Part shown: positions 7,468 to 14,640 of the stretch, piece after piece
How the letters are laid out: every line of letters starts with the position of its first letter
How positions within the stretch are numbered: position 1 is the first letter of the stretch
Assembly: GCA_016297855.1 (NCBI GenBank)
Contig: JAEDFW010000022.1
Coordinates: 1-18,221 of the forward strand
Length of the DNA: 18,221 bases
Origin: Oscillospiraceae bacterium
GTDB taxonomy: Bacteria; Bacillota; Clostridia; Oscillospirales; Oscillospiraceae
Direction: 5' to 3'
Program-made: the position numbers and the translations under genes
The notes under the pieces: model-generated
The model's database searches: none
What the model was told of the DNA's origin: nothing
What the model saw: only the letters and a program-made list of their open reading frames with translations

Positions 7468-8058
7468 CTATTGCCGCTCCAGCGCACGCAGCGCCTCGGG
7501 CGTATCGCAGTCGTACAGCTCCTCGGGCGGCGTTTCGACCAGTAAAAACTGATCCTCATGCCGGCGGATGATGCGGCTGCCGCCGCAGTCGCCCGTCAGC
7601 TGCAGCAGCTCCGGAAAGAAGCGCGCCGGGAAGATGTTGGGGTTGCCGCGCACACCGCCATGCCCTGCGCCGACGATCATGGCGGTATTTTTCCGCCAGG
7701 CTTCAACAATGTGCGACACCGTCGTGCGCGTGAGCAGCGGCTGGTCGGCCACCATGTATAAAATCGCGTCGCACTCGCGCATGGCCTCGGTGCCGAGGCG
7801 GATGGTAAGGCTCGCGCCAAGATCAGGCCGGTCGTTGCGGATGACCTCGAAGCCGTGTTCGCGCGCGAGCTGTTCGACCCAATCGTACTGCGTCACAACT
7901 ACGAGCCGCGCAAACAGCGCGTTCGGGACAGCCGAAAGCGCTCGCTCGATCAGTGTTCTGCTGCCGAATCGCTTTGACAGCTTGTTTTCACCAAATCGCT
8001 CCGAACTGCCTGCCGCCATCACCAGACACCCGATCGCCGGGAAAGCGGAATGTGTCAT
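7468..8058 (-). CDS. mocA: MocA-like molybdenum cofactor cytidylyltransferase
   Basis: This protein of 196 residues is a MobA-like NTP transferase. The nucleotide-binding motif LVMAAGSSERFGENKL lies at 12-27; AAG rather than AGG at the loop favours CTP (MocA) over GTP (MobA) by known family specificity. ADQP (104-107) supplies the metal-binding Asp, and RGNP (137-140) and GDCGG (157-161) match the rest of the active site. It would transfer CMP to molybdopterin to make the cofactor form used by xanthine-dehydrogenase-family enzymes. I chose ATG at 8058 because AGGAGG lies seven bases upstream; a nearer ATG at 8064 is too close. It is transcribed divergently from xdhABC, its likely client. Confidence 0.88.
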   Translation of the reverse strand: MTHSAFPAIGCLVMAAGSSERFGENKLSKRFGSRTLIERALSAVPNALFARLVVVTQYDWVEQLAREHGFEVIRNDRPDLGASLTIRLGTEAMRECDAILYMVADQPLLTRTTVSHIVEAWRKNTAMIVGAGHGGVRGNPNIFPARFFPELLQLTGDCGGSRIIRRHEDQFLLVETPPEELYDCDTPEALRALERQ

Positions 8059-8133
8059 CGCCATACCTCCTGTATGCTCTTTGCCTCGCAGATCCGGGTT
8101 TCCGGCGCGCAGCTTCATCATTTTCTACAAAAC

Positions 8134-8162
8134 AGTATACCCATTTTTGAGGATAAACGCAA
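8134..8162 (-). promoter_or_regulatory. Promoter of mocA
   Basis: On the minus strand the -35 is TTGCGT (8157-8162), the spacer 17 bases and the -10 TATACT (8134-8139). Transcription would begin near 8128, giving a leader of about 70 bases to the ATG at 8058. It is back-to-back with the xdhA promoter about 90 bases away. Confidence 0.7.
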
Positions 8163-8178
8163 ATCTTTTCACAAAAAA

Positions 8179-8193
8179 TTCGGCATTCCCGAA
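8179..8193. promoter_or_regulatory. Inverted repeat TTCGG-n5-CCGAA
   Basis: Five-base arms TTCGG (8179-8183) and CCGAA (8189-8193) flank CATTC in the divergent mocA/xdhA control region. It lies just upstream of the mocA -35, so it could be an operator. Short arms make this a weak call. Confidence 0.35.
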
Positions 8194-8198
8194 AATAT

Positions 8199-8222
8199 CG
8201 TTATCTGATAATTAGAATAACG
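8199..8222. promoter_or_regulatory. Candidate operator: nested inverted repeats
   Basis: Outer arms CGTTAT (8199-8204) and ATAACG (8217-8222) enclose twelve bases. Within and overlapping the left arm is the perfect palindrome TTATC-T-GATAA (8201-8211). It lies about 55-65 bases upstream of the predicted xdhA start site. The core TATCWGATA recurs at the pfkB promoter (12217-12227), suggesting a shared regulator; this is inference. Confidence 0.45.
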
Positions 8223-8249
8223 TTTTTGCTTTTCCTTTGACCGGCGATA

Positions 8250-8258
8250 TGCTACAAT
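8250..8258 (+). promoter_or_regulatory. Extended -10 of the xdhABC promoter
   Basis: TGC directly followed by TACAAT (8253-8258) forms an extended -10. No convincing -35 lies 16-18 bases upstream (T-rich only), so the promoter may need an activator. Start of transcription would be near 8265, giving a leader of about 80 bases. Confidence 0.6.
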
Positions 8259-8269
8259 TGAAACATATT

Positions 8270-8320
8270 AAAAGGGAAAGTGGACAAAGCGCAGCTTTGT
8301 CCTGCAGTTTTCGGCCTTTT
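8270..8320 (+). promoter_or_regulatory. Structured 5' leader of xdhA
   Basis: A perfect nine-base-pair hairpin pairs GGACAAAGC (8282-8290) with GCTTTGTCC (8294-8302) around loop GCA. An outer helix AAAAGG (8270-8275) can pair with CCTTTT (8315-8320). The hairpin is followed by CTGCAGTTTT, a poor terminator tail. The leader is too short for the molybdenum cofactor riboswitch. Confidence 0.45.
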
Positions 8321-8345
8321 CAGTCTCAAATGGAGGTAACTGCGT

Positions 8346-10643
8346 ATGAACATCGTTGGAAAAAGCGAAGTCCGCGTCGATGCGTTCGACAAGGCGACCG
8401 GGCGGACAAAATACTATGATGATCTGGCTCCGAAAGACGCGCTGATCGTCAAGATCAAGCATTCCGAAATCGCGCACGGCTATGTCACAGCGGTCAACAC
8501 CGAAAAAGCCGAGCAGATTCCCGGCGTGGTGAAAATCCTGACCTGTTTTGACGCGCCCGAGCGCCCCTTCCCCACGGCCGGTCACCCGTGGTCGATGGAC
8601 CCCGGACATCAGGACGTGGCCGACCGGCTGCTATTAAACCGCCATGTGCGTTACTACGGCGACGACGTGTGCGCGGTCATTGCCGAAGATGAAGTCGCAG
8701 CCATGCAGGCCGTGCGCGCCATCGAGATTACATATGACGAGCTGCCGTTCGTGCTGGACGTGCAGGATGCCATGCAGGACGGTGCGCCGCAGCTGCACGA
8801 AAAATACAAAAACAATATCCTCGCGCACACCCAGATCCGCAACGGCGACTATGAAGCTGCCAGCAAGGAGCCGGGGCTTATCAAGGTCGAAGGCTGGTAT
8901 GACACGCCCACCGTGCAGCACTGCCACATCGAAAACCACGGCTGCTTCTGCTACGAGGAAAACGGCCGGATGGTCGTGACCAGCTCCACGCAGATTCCGC
9001 ACATCGTCCGCCGCGTGGTCGGCCAGGCGCTGGGCCGTCCGTGGGGCGATATCCGCGTCATCAAGCCCTATATCGGCGGCGGCTTCGGCAACAAGCAGGA
9101 CGCGCTGTATGAGCCGCTCTGCGCGTGGTGCTGCGAGCAGGTGGGCGGCCGGTGCGTGAAGCTCGACTGCTCGCGCGAGGAGACGTTCGTCTCCAACCGT
9201 GTGCGCCACGCCATCCGCACGCACATCATCTCCTTCCTGCGGCCCGACGGCACGTTCGCCGCGCGCAAGATCGAGTGCTTCTCCAATCAGGGTGCATACG
9301 CCTCGCACGGTCATGGCATCGTGGCCAAGGGCATGGGCGCGTTCCCGCAGCAGTATCCGTGCCCCAATGTTGAAGGCGACGCGTACACCGTCTTTACTAA
9401 CCGGCCTGCCGCCGGCGCAATGCGCGGCTACGGTATCCCGCAGGCGATGTTCGCGGGCGAATCGCACATCGATGACTGTGCCAAGGCGCTGGGCGTCGAC
9501 CCGCTCGAGTTCCGGCGCGCACACCTGATGCCTGTGGGCTTCAAGGACGGCTTCTCAAAGAATGAGCTGTATACGGATTCGTATAATCAGTGCCTTGACA
9601 AGGGCATGGCGTACATCGACTACGCGCGCAAGCGCAAGGAATACGCCAACCAGACCGGCCCCGTGCGGCGCGGCATCGGCGTGGCGGCGTTCTGGTACAA
9701 CACGGCGGTGTTCCCTATTTCTCTGGAAACGTCGTCGTGCCGGATGCAGCTCAATCTCGACGGCACCGTGACCGTGCAGCTCGGCGAAACCGAGATCGGT
9801 CAGGGCGCGGACACCGCCTACGCGCAGATGACGGCTGAGGTACTGGGTCTGGCCGATTACAAAAAGGCGCATGTTGTGTCCTGTCAGGACACCGATATCA
9901 CACCGACCGGCCTTGGCGCGTATGCCTCGCGGCAGACCTACACGGCGGGCTTCTCGATCCGGCAGACGGGCCTTCTGCTCAAGGAAAAGATTCTGAAATA
10001 CGCCTGCGAAGTGACGCGGCAGGCCGTGTACAACATGGACATCATCGATTCCAACATTGTCCGAATCACAGACGGCCGGGTGCTCATGAGCCTGAGTGAA
10101 CTGTCGATGACGGCGCAGTACAATCCCGTCCACTCCGAGCATCTGACGGCGGAATCGACCTATACCATCCGTAACAATGCCTACTCCTTCGGCTGCACAT
10201 TCGCCGAAGTCGAGGTCGATATCCCAATGTGCAAGGTGAAACTCTTGAACATTGTGAACGTCCACGACTGCGGCAGACTGATCAATCCGGCGCTGGCCGA
10301 GGCGCAGGTACACGGCGGCATGTCGATGGCCATCGGCTACGGCCTGTCCGAGCAGCTGCTGTTTGACCCCAAGACCGGCAGGCCGCTCAACAACAACCTG
10401 CTCGACTACAAGCTCTCGACGTTCATGGATCACCCGGACCTCGAGGCAGAGTTTGTGGAAAACTACGAGCCGACCTCCGCCTTCGGCACAAAGGCGCTCG
10501 GTGAGCCGCCTGCCTGTTCCGGCGCGCCGGCCATTCGTAACGCAATTCTGAACGCCACGGGCGTGGCCATCGACACCGCTCCCATGACGCCGCATATTCT
10601 GTTCGCGCGGTTCTCACAAGAGGGCCTGCTGCACGACGACTGA
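8346..10643 (+). CDS. xdhA: Xanthine dehydrogenase-family molybdenum-binding subunit
   Basis: This protein of 765 residues is the large subunit of a three-part molybdenum hydroxylase, close to E. coli XdhA by my recollection of that sequence, including the shared STQIPHIVRRVVGQAL stretch. The N-terminal a/b hammerhead domain (about 1-115) leads into the two cofactor domains. GGGFGNKQD (244-252), AMRGYG (358-363), GQGADTAYAQM and the catalytic Glu E720 in GEPP are all present, so the enzyme should be active. At the site equivalent to bovine E802 it has Q251, and at R880 it keeps R360. Start is ATG at 8346 with GGAGGT eight bases upstream. First gene of the xdhABC operon; 15 bases separate it from xdhB. 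Substrate could be hypoxanthine/xanthine or another heterocycle or aldehyde. Confidence 0.93.
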   Translation: MNIVGKSEVRVDAFDKATGRTKYYDDLAPKDALIVKIKHSEIAHGYVTAVNTEKAEQIPGVVKILTCFDAPERPFPTAGHPWSMDPGHQDVADRLLLNRHVRYYGDDVCAVIAEDEVAAMQAVRAIEITYDELPFVLDVQDAMQDGAPQLHEKYKNNILAHTQIRNGDYEAASKEPGLIKVEGWYDTPTVQHCHIENHGCFCYEENGRMVVTSSTQIPHIVRRVVGQALGRPWGDIRVIKPYIGGGFGNKQDALYEPLCAWCCEQVGGRCVKLDCSREETFVSNRVRHAIRTHIISFLRPDGTFAARKIECFSNQGAYASHGHGIVAKGMGAFPQQYPCPNVEGDAYTVFTNRPAAGAMRGYGIPQAMFAGESHIDDCAKALGVDPLEFRRAHLMPVGFKDGFSKNELYTDSYNQCLDKGMAYIDYARKRKEYANQTGPVRRGIGVAAFWYNTAVFPISLETSSCRMQLNLDGTVTVQLGETEIGQGADTAYAQMTAEVLGLADYKKAHVVSCQDTDITPTGLGAYASRQTYTAGFSIRQTGLLLKEKILKYACEVTRQAVYNMDIIDSNIVRITDGRVLMSLSELSMTAQYNPVHSEHLTAESTYTIRNNAYSFGCTFAEVEVDIPMCKVKLLNIVNVHDCGRLINPALAEAQVHGGMSMAIGYGLSEQLLFDPKTGRPLNNNLLDYKLSTFMDHPDLEAEFVENYEPTSAFGTKALGEPPACSGAPAIRNAILNATGVAIDTAPMTPHILFARFSQEGLLHDD

Positions 10644-10658
10644 GAGGAGGCAACAGCG

Positions 10659-11546
10659 ATGTATGATATGAAAGCGCTCTATGAAGCGGCAAGCGTAGAG
10701 AACGCCATTGCGCTCCGGCTGGCGCATCCCGAGGCGCAGATCGTTGCCGGCGGCACGGACGTATTCGTGCAGATGCGCGAGGGCAAGCGCGCAGGAAAGG
10801 AGCTCATCTCCATCCACGAGCTGAAAGAACTCAGCGGCATCTGCATCGACGAAGAAGAAAACATCCGCATCGGCTCGCTCACCACGTTCTCGCACATCAC
10901 GAAAAACCCCATCATTCAGGAAAAGATCAATGTACTGGGCGAGGCCGTGGATATGGTCGGCGGCCCGCAGATCAGAAACGCCGGTACCATCGGCGGCAAC
11001 ACCTGCAACGGCGTAACCTCTGCCGACTCTGCCTCCACCCTCTTTGCATGGGATGCAGTCATCGAGCTGACAGGTAAAAACGGAAAGCGCTATCTTCCGA
11101 TCAAGGAGTTCTACATCAAGGCTGGTACAGTCGATCTTCGTGTGGAGGACGGAGAGATTCAGACGGCGATTCTGATTCCCAAAGCGTCGTATGAAAACAC
11201 GGCGGGCTTCTATATCAAGTACGCCATGCGTAACGCGATGGACATCGCCACGACAGGATGCTCGGTCAACTGCCGTCTGTCGCCGGACAAAAAGACGTTC
11301 GAGCGTGTGCGCATCGCCTACGGTGTGGCGGGTCCCGTACCCATGCGCGCGCCTTCGGCAGAGGCCGCAGCAAACGGCAAGCCCGTCACGGCGGAAACCG
11401 TCGACGCGTTTGCAAAGGCGGTCCTGGAGGACATCCATCCCAGAGATTCGTGGCGCGCGTCCAAGGCTTTCCGCCAGCACATCGCGGTGGAGCTTGCAAG
11501 ACGCTGCCTCATCGAATCTGTCAAACGCTGCGGAGGTGAGCTGTAA
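10659..11546 (+). CDS. xdhB: Xanthine dehydrogenase-family FAD-binding subunit
   Basis: This protein of 295 residues passes electrons from the iron-sulfur subunit to NAD+ or another acceptor through FAD. The FAD pyrophosphate-binding motifs are clear: IVAGGTDVFV (28-37) and NAGTIGGNTCNGVTSADS (107-124). The C-terminal half is the CO-dehydrogenase flavoprotein C-terminal domain, with SWRASKAFR near residue 265-273. Length equals that of E. coli XdhB (292). Start is ATG at 10659 behind AGGAGG. Its TAA shares one base with the ATG of xdhC (TAATG), so the two are translationally coupled. NAD+ use cannot be decided from sequence alone. Confidence 0.93.
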   Translation: MYDMKALYEAASVENAIALRLAHPEAQIVAGGTDVFVQMREGKRAGKELISIHELKELSGICIDEEENIRIGSLTTFSHITKNPIIQEKINVLGEAVDMVGGPQIRNAGTIGGNTCNGVTSADSASTLFAWDAVIELTGKNGKRYLPIKEFYIKAGTVDLRVEDGEIQTAILIPKASYENTAGFYIKYAMRNAMDIATTGCSVNCRLSPDKKTFERVRIAYGVAGPVPMRAPSAEAAANGKPVTAETVDAFAKAVLEDIHPRDSWRASKAFRQHIAVELARRCLIESVKRCGGEL

Positions 11547-12052
11547 TGGCACAGTATAAGCTGGTCAAATGTACCATCAACGGCAAGGCCGTGGAAAAAA
11601 TGGTCGATGTGCGCGCGAGCCTGACGGATATGCTGCGCAACGATTTCCGCCTCACATCTGTCAAAAAGGGCTGCGAGGTCGGCGAATGCGGCGCGTGCAA
11701 CGTGCTCATTGACGGCGAGGCCGTGAACTCGTGCCTGTATCTTGCCGCGTGGGCCGATGGAAAAGAGATCCTCACGCTTGAGGGCCTCATGAATCCCGAC
11801 GGCTCGATTTCGGATATCCAGCAGGCATTCATGGACGAGACAGCCATCCAGTGCGGCTTTTGCACGCCGGGCTTCATCGTCACGGCCACGGAAATTCTGG
11901 CTTCCGGCAAAGAGTATACAGACGACGAGCTGCGAAAGCTCCTGTCCGGCCATCTGTGCCGGTGCACGGGCTATCAGAATATTTTCAGAGCCGTCAAAAA
12001 GACGATGCTCAGAAGGCTCGGCAAAACCGCCGAGGCCGACGCCGTCCGATAA
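11546..12052 (+). CDS. xdhC: Xanthine dehydrogenase-family [2Fe-2S] subunit
   Basis: This protein of 168 residues carries the two [2Fe-2S] clusters that link molybdenum to FAD. The N-terminal plant-ferredoxin-like domain has C43, C48, C51 and C63; the C-terminal four-helix domain has C103 and C106 (QCGFCTPG) and C138 and C140 (CRCTGYQ). All eight ligands are present. The name follows E. coli XdhC; it should not be confused with the XdhC-type cofactor-insertion chaperone, which is not seen here. A GGAGGTGA site overlaps the end of xdhB. A strong terminator follows 11 bases after the stop, closing the operon. Confidence 0.94.
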   Translation: MAQYKLVKCTINGKAVEKMVDVRASLTDMLRNDFRLTSVKKGCEVGECGACNVLIDGEAVNSCLYLAAWADGKEILTLEGLMNPDGSISDIQQAFMDETAIQCGFCTPGFIVTATEILASGKEYTDDELRKLLSGHLCRCTGYQNIFRAVKKTMLRRLGKTAEADAVR

Positions 12053-12063
12053 GAAAACCACTG

Positions 12064-12092
12064 CAGCCCGGGCATAGCCCGGGCTGTTTTTT
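12064..12092 (+). terminator. Terminator of the xdhABC operon
   Basis: A perfect ten-base-pair stem CAGCCCGGGC (12064-12073) and GCCCGGGCTG (12077-12086) with loop ATA is followed by six Ts. This is a textbook intrinsic terminator, so the downstream pfkB gene needs its own promoter. Confidence 0.95.
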
Positions 12093-12184
12093 CTGCGGCT
12101 GTAACCCGGATGGCGGCAATCCCGGCGCAGAAACGAACACGAAACAAATATTTTTTTGAAACATTCAAGAAGAACAAAAAACAT

Positions 12185-12214
12185 CTGGCATAATCCAACA
12201 CTTTGTGCTATGAT
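12185..12214 (+). promoter_or_regulatory. Promoter of the pfkB-mtlD-like operon
   Basis: TGC followed by TATGAT (12209-12214) forms an extended -10. The best -35 is CTGGCA (12185-12190) with an 18-base spacer, four of six matches. Start of transcription would be near 12221. It resembles the xdhA promoter in having an extended TGC -10 and a poor -35. Confidence 0.55.
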
Positions 12215-12216
12215 TG

Positions 12217-12227
12217 CTATCAGATAG
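12217..12227. promoter_or_regulatory. Candidate operator CTATC-A-GATAG
   Basis: A perfect palindrome of 11 bases with one central base covers the predicted transcription start, a typical repressor position. Its core TATCWGATA also occurs upstream of xdhA at 8201-8211. The link to a common regulator is inference. Confidence 0.4.
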
Positions 12228-12262
12228 TCTGCCGGCCAAAGCTGACCGTCGCAGAAGAAAAC

Positions 12263-12278
12263 CGGCGCGTACGCGCCG
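12263..12278 (+). promoter_or_regulatory. GC palindrome in pfkB leader
   Basis: CGGCGCGTACGCGCCG is a perfect 16-base palindrome in the untranslated leader, 22 bases before the start codon. As RNA it forms a short GC hairpin close to the ribosome binding site at about 12287-12292; as DNA it could be an operator. Function unknown. Confidence 0.4.
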
Positions 12279-12300
12279 CTGCATGAAAGGAGAACTCGAC

Positions 12301-13305
12301 ATGAACAAAAAAGGCATTGCCGTAGCCGGCAATATGATCGTCGACATGCTCTACCCGGTGCATGGTCTGCCGAAGCCCGGTGAACTGACCACTATCACAG
12401 CCGACGTTTCGCGTTCCACGGGCGGCGCGCTGTGCAATGACATTATGGACCTGGCCGCGCTTGATCCTGCGCTTCCGCTGACCGCGCTGGGACGAATCGG
12501 CACGGATGACGCAGGTGATTTCATTCTGGAAAAAATGCGCGCGTATCCCAACATTGCACTCGATCAGGTCAAGCGCGAAGGCGTGACGTCGTTCACGCTG
12601 GTCATGGCTGACGAGATCACGACGCAGCGCACATTCTATCAGTGCCGCGGCGCCAACGCCGCGTTCTGCGAGCAGGACATCGACTGGGACAAGCTCGACT
12701 GTGAACTGCTGCACATCGGCTACATTCTGCTCCTCGACACGCTGGACGAGGAGGACAGCGAATACGGCACGAAGATGGCGCGGCTTCTGCACACCGCGCA
12801 GCAGCACGGCATCAAGACCTCCATCGACGTGGTCTCCGAGGCCGGCGAACGCTTCAAACGTCTGGTTTCTCCCGCAATGCGCTACACCGATTACTGCGTC
12901 ATCAACGAGGTGGAAGCCAGCGCAACCACGGGCGTGGAACTGCGTACGGCAGACGGCAAGCTCCTGCCCGAGAAGATGCCCGAAGCGCTGAAGAAGATGA
13001 AAGCGTTGGGCGTGTCCACCTGGGCTGTCATCCACTGCCCCGAAGGCGGCTATGGTCTGGATGAAAGCAACAATTATATTGAAGTTCCCAGCCTCAAGCT
13101 GCCGGCCGGATACATCAAGGGTACTGTCGGCGCGGGCGACGCGTTCTGCGCAGGCGTTCTGTACGCAGCATGGAAGGGCGAGGATCTCCGCAGCGCCATC
13201 GAGCTCGGCACGGCCTCGGCCGCGTGTTCGCTGAGCCAGCCCGGTGCAACCGAGGGTATGCGCTGTGAAGCGGACGTGATAAAGCTCTATAACGAGCTCA
13301 GGTAA
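12301..13305 (+). CDS. PfkB (ribokinase)-family carbohydrate kinase
   Basis: This cytoplasmic ATP-dependent kinase of 334 residues belongs to the ribokinase/PfkB superfamily. Family motifs are visible: the GNMIVD start strand (10-15), the substrate-side double glycine in TGGALCND (40-47), GRIGTDDAGDF (64-74), the NEVEA metal-side motif (202-206) and the catalytic anion hole and base in VGAGDAFCAG (276-285) with D280. The exact substrate (sugar, polyol, nucleoside) cannot be assigned. I chose ATG at 12301, with AGGAG eight bases upstream, over an in-frame extension to 12214 that lies in the promoter and leader. The MtlD-like gene follows after 24 bases in the same operon, suggesting that the kinase product or a related sugar phosphate feeds that dehydrogenase. 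Confidence 0.88.
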   Translation: MNKKGIAVAGNMIVDMLYPVHGLPKPGELTTITADVSRSTGGALCNDIMDLAALDPALPLTALGRIGTDDAGDFILEKMRAYPNIALDQVKREGVTSFTLVMADEITTQRTFYQCRGANAAFCEQDIDWDKLDCELLHIGYILLLDTLDEEDSEYGTKMARLLHTAQQHGIKTSIDVVSEAGERFKRLVSPAMRYTDYCVINEVEASATTGVELRTADGKLLPEKMPEALKKMKALGVSTWAVIHCPEGGYGLDESNNYIEVPSLKLPAGYIKGTVGAGDAFCAGVLYAAWKGEDLRSAIELGTASAACSLSQPGATEGMRCEADVIKLYNELR

Positions 13306-13329
13306 GCATCAGAAAGAAGGAAACAGCAA

Positions 13330-14541
13330 ATGAAAGCAATTATGTACGGCGGCGGCAACATCGGCCGCGGATTTATCGGCGCAACGCTCAGCCAGTCCGG
13401 CTATGAAGTCACCTTCATCGATGTGGCCGAACCTGTTGTAACCGCCTTGCAGCGCGACCACCACTATCCTGTGCGCTATGTCTCGAGCGACGGCTTTGAG
13501 GACGTTGTCATCACGAACGTCACCGCCGTCAACGGCAACGACGCCGAGGCCGCATCTGAGGCCATTGCCTCGTGTGACATCATGGCCACCGCCGTGGGCG
13601 CAAGAATTCTGAAGTTCATCGTGCCGAATATCATCGCCGGCCTGCGCAAGCGCTGGGCACGGAGTGAAAAGCCGCTCAACATCATCATCTGCGAGAATCT
13701 GATGGACGCGAACAAGGTGCTGGAGGACATGCTCAAGTCGCAGCTGACGGACGAAGAATGCAAGATCTTCGACGAGCGTGTGGGTCTGGTCGAGGCTTCG
13801 ATCGGCCGCATGGTGCCCGTACAGACCGAGGCCATGAAAGACGGCGATCCCATGCGCGTGTGCGTCGAGCGCTACGGCTACCTGCCGGTCGACAAGGACG
13901 CGTTCAAGGGCGAGATCCCCGAAATCAAAAATCTTGTTCCCTTCTCTCCGTTTGATTTCTACATCAAGCGCAAGCTGTATCTGCACAACATGGGCCATGC
14001 CGTGTGCGCCTACCTGGGCGGCTACTGCGGCAGAAAGTACATCTACCAGTCGATTGACGATCCCGAGATCCTGAGCGTCGTGCAGAACGCCATGCTGGAA
14101 AGCGCGCTGGCGCTGTCGAAGAAATACGATGTACCGCTGGACGGGCTGATGCTGCACATGACCGATCTGCTGGGCCGTTTCCGCAACGCAGCGCTGCAGG
14201 ATACCTGCAAACGTGTCGGCGGCGACCCCGCGAGAAAACTGGCTGCGGCCGACCGTCTGATCGGCGCATCGCTGCTGGCCATGGAGCAGGGCATGACCCC
14301 GGCGTATATTGCCGTCGGCGCAGCCGGTGCGGTATACCGCTATCTGAACGAAGCCGGCACGGAGCAGTCAATGGACGCCGCGGCAAATGTGCTGCGCGAA
14401 GTATCCGGCCTTACGGACGATCATGCGCTGATGCAGATGATCCTGCAGATGTATGCCTACTTCCTCGAGGGCGAGCCGGTCTGTGCGCTTCGCCGTGCGG
14501 CACAGGCGCTCAAATCACAGGGACTCAAGAATATCATCTGA
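13330..14541 (+). CDS. Mannitol-1-phosphate 5-dehydrogenase-like polyol dehydrogenase
   Basis: This protein of 403 residues belongs to the long-chain mannitol dehydrogenase family and most resembles MtlD. The nucleotide-binding motif GGGNIGRGFIG is at 7-17. The catalytic triad of the family, Lys-x4-Asn-x2-His, is met by K215, N220 and H223 (KLYLHNMGHAV). It would interconvert a polyol (or its phosphate) and a ketose (phosphate) with NAD(H). MtlD proteins are usually about 380-390 residues, so this one is slightly long and the substrate may differ from mannitol 1-phosphate. Start is ATG at 13330 with AAGGA eight bases upstream. It follows the PfkB kinase by 24 bases; no mannitol PTS gene is in the window, so the classic mannitol route is not evident. 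Confidence 0.85.
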   Translation: MKAIMYGGGNIGRGFIGATLSQSGYEVTFIDVAEPVVTALQRDHHYPVRYVSSDGFEDVVITNVTAVNGNDAEAASEAIASCDIMATAVGARILKFIVPNIIAGLRKRWARSEKPLNIIICENLMDANKVLEDMLKSQLTDEECKIFDERVGLVEASIGRMVPVQTEAMKDGDPMRVCVERYGYLPVDKDAFKGEIPEIKNLVPFSPFDFYIKRKLYLHNMGHAVCAYLGGYCGRKYIYQSIDDPEILSVVQNAMLESALALSKKYDVPLDGLMLHMTDLLGRFRNAALQDTCKRVGGDPARKLAAADRLIGASLLAMEQGMTPAYIAVGAAGAVYRYLNEAGTEQSMDAAANVLREVSGLTDDHALMQMILQMYAYFLEGEPVCALRRAAQALKSQGLKNII

Positions 14542-14565
14542 CATTGGTGCGGCGAGCGCCATACG

Positions 14566-14599
14566 GAAACACCCAAACGAGATTTCGTCTGGGTGTTTC
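14566..14599 (+). terminator. Hairpin after the MtlD-like gene
   Basis: GAAACACCCA (14566-14575) pairs with TGGGTGTTTC (14590-14599), with an inner ACGA/TCGT helix. It follows the stop codon by 24 bases. The tail is TCTCTG, not a T-run, so termination may be partial and some transcripts could reach the DUF554 gene. Confidence 0.65.
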
Positions 14600-14640
14600 T
14601 CTGCGCCCGCAGCGAACAAAGAAAAAAGTGGAGGCTTCAC

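Noticed and set aside
7362..7559. N-terminal extension of the MFS gene
   Set aside because: Would run through the MFS promoter, the mocA terminator and the mocA coding end; AGGAGG precedes ATG at 7361.
8059..8345. Molybdenum cofactor riboswitch before xdhA or mocA
   Set aside because: Leaders are about 70-80 bases, too short for the known Moco motif, and I could not find its helices.
8634..9524. Minus-strand frame opposite xdhA, and similar ones at 9555-10595 and 10614-11552
   Set aside because: The plus strand holds xdhABC with conserved motifs throughout; these are composition-driven antisense frames.
8256..12164. Shared nine-base word TTGAAACAT near the xdhA start site and upstream of pfkB
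   Set aside because: AT-rich, placed differently relative to each promoter, and easily a chance match.
12214..12300. N-terminal extension of the PfkB kinase
   Set aside because: Arg-rich translation of the promoter and leader; AGGAG precedes ATG at 12301.
13309..14157. Minus-strand frame opposite the MtlD-like gene
   Set aside because: Antisense shadow of a gene with intact NAD-binding and catalytic motifs.
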